Positions 55,501 to 64,000 of a stretch of DNA of 64,000 nucleotides are shown here, piece by piece. Each line of letters opens with the position of its first letter. Within the stretch, counting starts at the first letter, position 1. The position numbers were made by a program, and so were the translations under genes. A model generated the notes under the pieces. The model did no database searches and was not told the origin of the DNA. It saw nothing but the letters and a program-made list of their open reading frames with translations. Origin of the DNA: Coptis chinensis. Its lineage: Eukaryota > Streptophyta > Magnoliopsida > Ranunculales > Ranunculaceae. The DNA is taken from NCBI GenBank assembly GCA_015680905.1, contig CM027379.1, positions 29,840,501 through 29,904,500 on the forward strand, in the 5' to 3' direction.

Positions 55501-57407
55501 CATAAATTCAGGTTTCTATAACTATACTCTACACCTGTTATCCATGGTTGGAACTCGGAACCTTCATACGGAGTCCCTTCTGGAAGATATCCTAGTGAAT
55601 TTGGAAATAGTCAATTGTATAACCTATACTCGTTGCAACTCTACATACTCGGTTATGTAGAATACTGAAATATTTTTGATGTCAAACTTCAAGTCATGCA
55701 TAATTCATCTGTGAATGACGAAAAGGAAACAAACATACAATTCAAAGAAATGAAACTAGTTTAGAGTAATGTAAATTTCAGATATACTAGAAGTTTTCTC
55801 AAGAAATGTTAGAAACAAAAATCTGTGTTTTCATGGCTTATGTCTGAACTTATCAACTACGTCTGTTAGGTGACCTGATCTCCCCCCCTGAGCAGCGAAA
55901 TTATGTTATTTATGCAACAAATAGGAATCATGTTTAAATACTAAAGTGACTGGAATTCTTTCAGGTACTTCCAAGAAATATATGATTTAGAAAAGTTTGT
56001 CAAAAGCCTTGATGGTGTTGTTGAACTAGTGAAGCATTGGCCTGAAGAACTATCCAATCAAGAAATTGCTGTAAGTGAGGGTCCCTAACAGGATTACTGA
56101 AAACCACATTGTAGAACATGTTGAACCCATATTCGAGAAAAGGGAAGCTTAAGACTTGCCACTTACTTCCCTTCCATAAATATGAGACAGACAGAAAAGA
56201 AAAGGGTGGACTCAATTGCATGCTTGGCAACGTATGGGTCTCTTGAGTTGCAACCAGAAGTTCACAAGTGGTTGACTCCATGATAGAGAGGTTAAGAACT
56301 TTGAGTCGAAAGTCAGATGGGCAATTTATTGCGGTTGATCTGAGGATGGATATATTGGAGAAGAAAGGGTGCCAAAGGGAAGGTGGTACTGGAACAAAAA
56401 GTTGCTATGGTCCTCTGGAAATTGGAGTCTTCTTAAGGAACATGTCGGCTTTGGTAGGGACACAACAATTTATTTGACTCAGTCTAGGTGGCATAGTAGT
56501 CTTGATGCTCTGAAGGGTATCTTTCCAAAAACTTTTACAAAGGTAAGATTTGTTTATTTATTTCTTTTAGTTATATGCATTATATGAGATATTGATCCAA
56601 CATAAGCATGAGAAATTCTTACAGTTTTTATCCAATTTTGTGAGGGGAGCACAAGTTATAAATTACCCAAAATCCTGTTTAGATATATTACTGAGATTGA
56701 GGCCTTCCATTGGCAAGACTGAGATTTGATTGGTGTAACCAACTACATCATGTCTAAACATGGTTCACATAGTCACAGCATGGACACGTACACTATCACA
56801 ATGACCCCCCACATAGAACTCTTAAAGCTATTACCAACTTATTTACATAACTGCTGCGGCTCCATCTCCTCTGGCTTGATTTATGGTCAAGCGACCGTCC
56901 CACAAAATGCAATTAGTTAGATGTTAGACTGTGAAGGTTTTGTGTTGATGTAGGAACTAAGGGTGAGCTGTAGTTCATGTGGATATGTTGATTGCCCTCA
57001 CCTGCAACCCTAATGGTTTCATCAAATTCAAGTATCAGAAATTCAGCAGTCAGTTTCTAAGTAATTGATGATTCAAAGCTTTGAGTATTCAACTTCTAAA
57101 ATACCTGTTTGTTTTTCATAAAATGCTGCAGGAAGGCATAATGCCAGCAGATAAAAAGGGGAAGTTCCTCAAGTCAGGAAGTTCAGATTTTGAAAAGGCT
57201 CTCGACTTTCACATCTGCTCCCACAGTGATGTCTTTGTACCTGCCATCTCTGGCCTGTTTTATGCGAATGTAGCAGGGAAGAGAATTGCTTCTGGAAAGA
57301 CTCAAATATTTGTTCCTGCCGCAGTAACCAGTTCTTCTTCCATCACTGACTTCATCTCCTCTTACATCTCCAAGAAAAACCACTTGGCACATTCGTGTTT
57401 CTGCTAA
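48117..57407 (+). CDS. MSR: O-fucosyltransferase-like (GT106) protein, MANNAN SYNTHESIS-RELATED type
   Basis: Six exons: 48117-48218, 50339-50486, 50590-50657, 52106-52191, 55965-56542 and 57132-57407, all with GT...AG introns and consistent phases. About 418 residues, as in Arabidopsis MSR proteins. The N-terminus has a signal-anchor segment (VLGAFLTLTMFTMLINMI), as expected for a type II Golgi protein. Family landmarks are FIIFSLTNGPEYHISQ, HLGATLVLPDIRGSNPGETR, GQFIAVDLRMDILEKKGC, DTTIYLTQSRW, DVFVPAISGLFYANVAGKR and the C-terminus SKKNHLAHSCFC. MSR proteins are needed for normal mannan (cell-wall) synthesis; their own enzymatic reaction is unproven. Exon 5 contains four single-base indels (near 56073, 56138, 56265 and 56445), while the protein sequence on either side is conserved. 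Either a recent pseudogene or base errors. Introns 1, 3 and 4 are long. Confidence 0.85.
48219..50338 (+). other. Intron 1 of the MSR-like gene
   Basis: 2.1 kb, AT-rich. A run of A near 49649-49661, preceded by T-rich, TATATAAGTATACAC-like sequence, could be the tail of a poly-A-tailed retro-insertion, but no coding part is visible. Confidence 0.4.
51788..51819. repeat. (GA)n microsatellite in intron 3
   Basis: About 15 uninterrupted GA units within intron 3 (50658-52105) of the MSR-like gene. Confidence 0.85.
52537..52575. repeat. (CT)n microsatellite in intron 4
   Basis: About 19 CT/TC units near the start of intron 4. Confidence 0.85.
53150..55790. repeat. Tandem duplication of about 1.3 kb inside intron 4
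   Basis: Copy 1 (about 53150-54400) and copy 2 (about 54440-55790) align along their length, offset by about 1285 bases at first and about 1350 later. The offset changes because copy 2 carries an extra internal duplication of about 73 bp (54779-54852 and 54853-54925, around GGCATTATATTGTGGCAAAT). No gene is supported inside; frames across it are incidental. Confidence 0.75.
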
Positions 57408-57716
57408 CAATCTATATACACCACAACCTGAAGCAAATCTTCCTTCTTGGCCTGGTTATTGAGATACAGAAATGGACCTTAAAGTAGGTTTCGTGAGCAT
57501 GTAAATGTTGAAACTGGCTACTTGTTCACTTCCTTCCCTCTAGGATCAAGTGTCATATAAAATTGCTGTCTTCATGTATTATCTTTCTGTCTTCATCGTA
57601 GTAATCAGTTCACATGTACGTATACTCGATATTTCAAAGCGAAAAGAAATGAGAAATATTGTGAATAGAAAGGCGGGCAAAAGTGGTAAACTATTTTTAG
57701 CTTCGAAAAACCCGCC
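57408..57716 (+). other. Spacer between MSR-like gene and CMO gene
   Basis: Only 309 bases separate the two genes. They must hold the 3' end of one and the promoter or leader of the next. No clear TATA box is visible. Confidence 0.5.
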
Positions 57717-60693
57717 ATGGCGTTGCTCAAACTAGTCTCTCTTCCTTGTTTCCAAACTCGTAATTATTATTCTTCTCCACGTAATTTCTCAAAACAAATC
57801 ACCTCCAACTCCAAAACTCAACAACTAGTTCGAGATTTCAACCCGAAAATACCCCTCGAACAAGCTCAAACTCCTCCAACTTCATGGTACACTGATCCCA
57901 CTTTCCATCATCTCGAACTCCAACAACTCTTTTATCGCGGTTGGCAAGCCGTCGGTACGTACGTACATACGTTTCCTATTAATACTTACCTTCAAAAATC
58001 ATTTCTTATTATATTTATATATATTTGTTTACAGGGTTTAAGGAACAAATACAAAACCCACATCACTACTTCACTGGCAGGTACACGTGTGTGCTTTTGT
58101 TTTTTGTTTTTGTTTTATGAATTATTACTAATTATATAAAAGTGAATCAGATTGGGAAATGTAGAGTTTGTGGTATGTCGAGATGTGAATGGTGAAGTTC
58201 ACGCTTTCCACAATGTGTGTCGTCATCATGCCTCTCTTCTTGCTTCCGGGAGTGGGAAAAAGTCATGCTTCGTATGCCCTTATCATGTGAGTTTTAATAC
58301 CCACTCTTTTTCATCTACTAATATGTTTGTATTTTATACAATATGTCTAATAACTGCAAATTACGTATCCAAGGGATGGACTTATGGATTGGATGGAGTA
58401 CTCCTCAAGGCTACAAGAATATCAGGAATACAAAACTTTAACGTCAATGTATGTGTTATTTCTTCTTAGCCATGGTTATTGACTTATTGTACTACGAGTT
58501 TCTAAGTTGTGCTTATTTTGTTGCTGTTGTGTCTTTCGAAGATTAGGAATTCGGCCTTATACCATTCCAAGTGGCCATCTGGGGTCCTTTCGTACTTATA
58601 AACTTAGACAAAGATGTCCAGCTTCTTCAAGAGGAGATTCATAGCAAGACAGTGGCAAATGAGTGGCTTGGTAGCTGTTCAGAGATGCTGAGTACAAATG
58701 GGATTGACTCGTCACTGGCTTTTGTTTGCAGGCGTGAGTATACCATCAATTGCAACTGGAAGGTTTGATTCCTGTTTATTTCATTTTAAAATGTTCATCC
58801 CTGTTTCCCCTGTTTAAGAATGAGCACTGAATGGTCTGTTTTTGGTACAATGCTTGCATGTGTAGTACAAACAAGTTACACCAACATCCGTTATCCCTTT
58901 TAATGCAGGTCTTCTGTGACAACTATTTAGATGGAGGTTATCACGTACCTTATGCACATACAGGTCTTGCATCTGGCCTTAAGCTCGAGTCCTATTCCAC
59001 AACAGTATGCTCGTTACCTGTTTAATATTCTGGCCTTTTAGTTATAATCTTAGACTGTGTGATAGATGTGCTTCAGAATGGAATTGGCTGTGAGATTTAC
59101 TCTCTCTTCCTTTCTTTCTTTTTTCCCCCTTTTTCATTTTTTTTCTTCTTCAATGTTTCTCCTCATTTAATTTGCAATATATTCGTTTGTTGGTGTTGTT
59201 GATGTCATAGATATTTGAGAAGGTTAGTCTCCAAATGTGTGAGAGTGGAGTGACAGAAAATAAAGATGAGTGTGATCGACTTGGATCAAAAGCCATTTAT
59301 GCGTTCGTCTACCCAAACTTTATGATAAATAGGTACTCTTTTTCTGTTTCATTCTTGACTTTCCTGTCTTCACCTACTTCACACAGTTTTTCCCTAATGC
59401 TGAAGTTTTGTTTTTGTAGGTACGGTCCTTGGATGGATACTAATCTAGTACTTCCACTTGGGCCTAATAAGTGCCAAGTGATATTTGACTACTTTCTCGA
59501 ATCTTCTCTCAAGGTATGTCGCATTTATATAGAATGGGCTGTAGATTCCATTATACTGCTACAATTTGCAAATTGCAACAGGCATTGCCGTGCCATATGG
59601 GTTGGCCTAGCCCATGTGACTTAAAGATCAATAATGCTTCAGATGAACTTGAAGTTCGTTCTTGTCCAGTGAGTTAGGTTGTTGTCATTTGTCACCATGC
59701 TCATCACATGGTTTGGAGTTCGAGGCAGTGGAGTTTCTTTGTCACTCAAGCATTAGCATTGATTTAACGTGTACTACCCATGTTGACCACACTTATTTTA
59801 GAAAGAGTAAATCTAGCATCTAAAGATCACTTATATCATACAATGGCATGGAACTAAGACGTGATGTTTGCAGAGATTGATCTAGACATCATGAAGAACA
59901 TCATACCTGGTTTTGAAATGTCTGAACCTGCCAAATGTACCCCGCAGTTTTTAATATTTCTCAAATTTTTTAGTTCATCAGTTTTACATAAAATTTTCAG
60001 GCTTTTGTCAGGGTCAGAAAATTCCAAATGAAGTGATCTTTTGGTATGAAGATCATTAAGATCATCTTTGCCAATCACAAAAATCCGCATTGTTGACGCT
60101 TTTTTGCCCAATAAAGTTGGATACTATTGTTTTCCATGCATAAGTGAAAAATCTCCGATTCTGTGTTTTGTTTTCACCTAAAGTTACAATGACACGGATA
60201 GGTGTGTCCGAATCTGGCACAGATACGAAGTGTCTGACATGGCCAAATATCAAAAAAGCGAGGTATATCAGATACAATGTGTCCGACACGAATTATTTTT
60301 AAGTCCATTTAACATAGGTGTTAACTTAAAAGTCAAAACCATAGTCGAAGTGTTGAACCTGTCTCATTTTTTAATTCCATCAACTGATTGAGCTACTCTT
60401 CATCTAATGCCTCAGGATGACAAATCTTTTATTGAAAGTAGTTTAGCAGAAAGTGAAAGAGTCCAGGTTTGAACTGTCAAATGCTTTTATTAAAAAAATA
60501 ATGTGTGTCCCCCTTCCCTTTTCCTGAAAAATCTATCTATCTATTGTGACTGTAGATGGAAGACATTACATTGTGTGAAGGTGTTCAAAAGGGCCTGGAA
60601 TCACCAGCATACTGCACTGGCAGGTATGCTCCCACCGTTGAGAAAGCAATGCATCATTTTCATTGCCTGTTGTTTGAGAACCTCACCAAATGA
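57717..60693 (+). CDS. CMO: Choline monooxygenase-like Rieske oxygenase, chloroplastic
   Basis: Ten exons: 57717-57954, 58035-58080, 58151-58286, 58374-58448, 58547-58762, 58909-59004, 59211-59332, 59420-59513, 60416-60466 and 60556-60693. They splice to 1212 bases, 403 residues, with no stop or frameshift. The N-terminus (MALLKLVSLPCF, rich in S/N/K) looks like a plastid transit peptide. The Rieske [2Fe-2S] ligands are CRHH (exon 3) and CPYH at the exon 3 end. The mononuclear iron site is NYLDGGYHVPYAH (exon 6). The C-terminus is HHFHCLLFENLTK. The enzyme oxidises choline to betaine aldehyde in the chloroplast using ferredoxin, the first step to glycine betaine. Some CMO-like proteins lack this activity, so the substrate is inferred. 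Intron 8 is the longest (902 bp). Confidence 0.92.
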
Positions 60694-62470
60694 ATAATAA
60701 TTGTGTACCTGTTTGATGTTTCAACGGGGTCAATAATATCTGTGAATCAAATGTATTCTATTTCATGTATCACAGCAGCAATTAATGTATCTGTGAGGTG
60801 TATCAGTCTATTTTCCCCTGACGATTAGTATTGTGATAGGATTTGGATGTCCAATAGAATTATGCTGCTTGAAAGCTTTAGTTGTTGAAAATCAATAGTT
60901 ATAGATGGGATCTATGCTGCTTAACAACTTAGAGTTGAACTGAAAATCTCGTCAAAAGTTTTACAATTTTCTTAAACAATGATGCTGACACAGCACATCA
61001 CATGCCAGATTGTAGCTCATGTAACAGCCTATAGCCAGCGATGCATGTCAGAGTTGGATATTCAGTTGGTTTTTCTTAGTTTTATTGTAATGAGCCTTGC
61101 TGTCTGTGTAGACCTTGTGACTAGGTCCTCAGAATACTTCTAGCTAGGACCTGCGTAGAGACCATCTGTTAGTTCTTCAATTTTTCATGTGGCCCTATCT
61201 CTTGGCATAATCGGACGTAAGAAAATATGGAGAAGCCCTAGATAGCTTATAGGTAGCTAAATATATAGAAATGAGTATTGAGAACCCTTCAATAGGCATT
61301 GAAAATTTTGTTGGTTTGGTTCCTTTAACTCCAGAATTAAAAGTTCCCCAGGTGAGTCCAGTTGAGTGTGCTTACTTTTCGGTTTCTGTGCTACATGGCC
61401 TTGTAGGACCTAAATATACTGTAAGATGGTTCCTGAGCGGATTATGGGGATGAAATTGTTAAACAGTAAATTCAACGTTCCCAAAAACATCCATTAAAAC
61501 CTGGAGCCCTCACAAGTCACAAGTATTTGTTCTTGTGACATAGGATTAGAGATAAAGAAAGCGTCATTTCGAAAATGTCTGAATTGAATAGAAGCATACC
61601 TTTGTAGGAAGTAGGAACTAGCAAGGGGAAGTTATAGGCGAATACTTTGGCTTATAGCTCAACTAGAATTCAGTGCTTGCCGCCACACTCCTCTGACTTT
61701 CATCAGTGACATGAAGGACGACGTGATATGAATGAAGGCCAGATTCCTCATCATATGTTTCACAACGTACTGGAAAATTTGACAATTTGTTGTGAATAAA
61801 TGAAATGAGAACGCGTATTGGCCATCTCCATCTCAGTACAAAGGTCCATCTTACAAAGCAGGGCATGTCATATGATCATCTCTCTTTTCATAAGTGATAT
61901 GGTAGTCTATGTCCACAACAATGGGGAGAGCAAATTCAACATAGCATTCCTCGTAAAAAAAACAAAATTGCCATGGCCCGTGTACAGTTGACAATTTATT
62001 CCAATTTCCTATATCCAAAGTCCAATCCACTCTGTATTTTCGGTGATGAATTGATAATTACTTAATTAGAGCATACAATAATTTTCCAAAAGATGGGAGG
62101 GAAACTCAATTGAATTTTTTTTTTTTTTTCGGGGATTATTACTGTAAGTAGTATGTTATTTAAACAACTAGAAAAACAGATGTTCATCTTGCATGGTGTG
62201 CATGCTCATTCAACTCAAGCTAACGGCTCATTTTCTACATATATATGGTAATGGCTCATAGTTCAGACTTTCTATTGCTAATGATTAAGGAAAATTTTCT
62301 AACATTTCCATTAACTTTACATTCCTTCTTAACTATGTTTAAATTTCTAGCCGTTATCATCTTTCCAATATTGGACAACTGAGAATATGTAAATCCATTA
62401 TATTGCATATTAAAAAATCTCTAAGCAAATCACGAGTATACAAGTTCACAAGATTTTGCAGAATCAAACA
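60694..62470 (+). other. Intergenic region between CMO and the LOB-domain gene
   Basis: AT-rich. No open frame with family resemblance. There is a T-run near 62118-62130. It presumably holds the CMO 3' untranslated region and the upstream region of the next gene. Confidence 0.5.
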
Positions 62471-63807
62471 ATGTCAAATTCTACACGTTGTGCAGCTTGC
62501 AAATCTCTTAGAAGAAAATGTGCTCAAGATTGCGTTTTTGGCTCCATATTTTCCTTCAAACAATCCACAAAAGATTTGCATGCGTTCACAAAATCTTTGG
62601 CGCCAGCAATGTTTGTAGAATGTTAAAGGTAATTATTTTATTTGGTTTTCTAAAGTTCTTTATAAAAGCATAAAACCTCTCACGGATAATGGAGAGAATA
62701 AATATTTGAGAGAATTACTCATTCACATCAATGTACTGTATGTGATTTCAATATTAATGATATCAATAAGCCAAGGTTATCTTCTTACCATAGCTTAGAT
62801 CGGATGGGGAATTAACTAATTTTGTTAATACATGCCGACAGGAAGTAGTTTATGAGAACAGTAGAGAGGAAGCAACTGCTTAATAAACCTTATCTAGTAG
62901 CACTAGTGACTTGCTGAACTATGTCTACGAGATCTATCTACTCGTTTTTTGGCTCGTTTAAGTCCGGCTAGTGAGTCGACCCTAGATATAGTTTAAGATT
63001 CTTTTTGTAATACAAGCCAGGCCTGAGCAAACCTGAAAGCTTGGCAGGAATACCATTATACACCGCTAGTGGCAATGGTAAATAATTAAATAAACCAAGT
63101 TACTCCGGCTAGGGTCTCACTGCTCGACCTCGCTCATATTGTAATTATAAATCTATTAAATATGTTAAACAGCCGAGCTTAAACATTGTGAAGATGAATA
63201 CCACCTCTAGTGGTATAGAGAGTGAGTAGATTCTAAGTTCTAATTGTCACTTAGTGACACACTGGCACTAGGAAGAAATATATACGATCTCCTCTACTGA
63301 GAATTCTTATTGAAGCTTGTGTTTTAGTATGTTTTGTGTGTGTGTGACATCGGCAGCATTTAATTTTTGGTGGGGCTATCACTTGTACCTTATGGAATAC
63401 TGAGTACTTGCATGTCAAACAACATGATGCTTCAAATTAATCTTCTGCTTTGTTGGACTGCAGCAACTTCCAATCCCTGTTCGGGCTGCAGCAGCAGATT
63501 GTTTGTCGAGGCGAGGCAACATCGAGTCCAAGATCCAGTTATGGCTGTGTAAAGATTATAGACCAGTTACAACAGCAGATAACTATGCTGCAACATGAAC
63601 TAGCAAAAACACAAGGTGAAATTGCATTTTACCGAGCTAAACAAACTCAACAATCGCGAATGACTCCAACAAGCTCAAGAAGAGCAAATGAGTAGGGATA
63701 GCGTTCAGCAAGGTGAACCATCATGGCTATATTCAAGCCACCTAGAACCTTTATACTTCGATCTACAAACCATTCTAGACTTCAATCAAGAAAATGATCA
63801 GGTGTGA
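62471..63807 (+). pseudogene. LBD: LOB-domain (LBD) transcription factor, class I, LBD23/24-like, with indels
   Basis: Exon 1 (62471-62628) starts MSNSTRCAACKSLRRKC and CAQDCVF, the C-x2-C-x6-C-x3-C zinc motif of LOB domains. It continues APYFPSNNPQKF and VHKIFGASNVCRML after two one-base insertions (near 62535 and 62571). The intron is 62629-63463. Exon 2 (63464-63807) reads QLPIPVRAAAADCL, then with further indels DP..YGCVKIIDQLQQQ, a coiled coil (ITMLQHELAKTQGEIAFYR) and, in another frame, the tail PSWLYSSHLEPLYFDLQ, ending TGA 63805-63807. LBD proteins are plant-specific nuclear DNA-binding regulators of organ boundaries and growth. The conserved residues argue for a real gene affected by at least five indels, either as a young pseudogene or through base errors. 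Confidence 0.75.
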
Positions 63808-64000
63808 ATATCGTGAATCTACCATGCTGTATTTGGACTTTAGTGCTAATTAAGCCAATACATATAGTATATTGTTTGTTATGTTGTTGAAACAATAAAA
63901 CCAGTAAGTTCTTTGGGTAGTTCGGGATAGAGGTCCTTTCTTTCTCGTCCAACCCATTGTCATTACTCCCGGCCTTCTACTTTCTTCTCCTTCAGCGTTC
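63808..64000 (+). other. Downstream of the LBD gene
   Basis: Nothing recognisable; probably the 3' untranslated region and flank. Confidence 0.4.

Noticed and set aside
59854-60289. Minus-strand frames in CMO intron 8
   Set aside because: They lie in an intron with repeated TGTCCGA/GACACG-type words typical of old repeats; no domain.
61271-61453. 60-residue frame downstream of CMO
   Set aside because: No family resemblance, no splice context, and the length is expected by chance.

Overview
This is a repeat-dense stretch of a flowering-plant nuclear genome, probably a eudicot. Evidence: nested Ty3/gypsy LTR retrotransposons of plant-specific lineages, hAT DNA transposons, AT-rich introns with GT-AG borders, and three recognisable plant genes on the + strand at the right-hand end.

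Layout. 1-15311 is the 3' part of an Athila-lineage Ty3/gypsy element (integrase tail at 1-520, Athila-type ORF at 11166-12137, 3' LTR at 13888-15311). It is broken by a solo LTR (825-4319) and by a truncated large-LTR element (about 4913-9855), both reading on the - strand. The Athila element landed in the protease region of an older Tat-lineage element (15312 to about 23198). That older element has a decayed pol, a tandem repeat, an antisense spliced ORF and a 3' LTR.

23317-37301 is a nested stack. An unrecognised intron-containing gene is split by a hAT transposon (23803-36520, 8-bp duplication TTGGTGGA). The hAT transposase gene is split by a complete Tat-lineage element (26412-36058, 5-bp duplication ACATT, 353-356 bp LTRs). 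The same host gene carries a small hAT-like insertion at 36692-37254, and another non-autonomous DNA element lies downstream (37387-38015). At 39721-47269 a gag-only LTR element with about 2.57 kb LTRs (- strand, duplication ACATG) splits an RNase H-like fragment.

From 48117 rightwards the host genes are a GT106/O-fucosyltransferase-like gene resembling MANNAN SYNTHESIS-RELATED (48117-57407, with clustered frameshifts in one exon), an intact ten-exon choline monooxygenase-like gene (57717-60693) and a LOB-domain gene (62471-63807, with several single-base indels).

The signals most worth pursuing are RNA-structure-like. The large-LTR family carries several kinds of hairpin. One has a 10-bp stem that differs between related LTRs by compensatory changes. 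Another is an array whose loop is constant while the stems change together. The same LTRs carry W-box clusters just upstream of a TATA box. Both Tat elements carry an antisense spliced ORF with an intron at a matching place.
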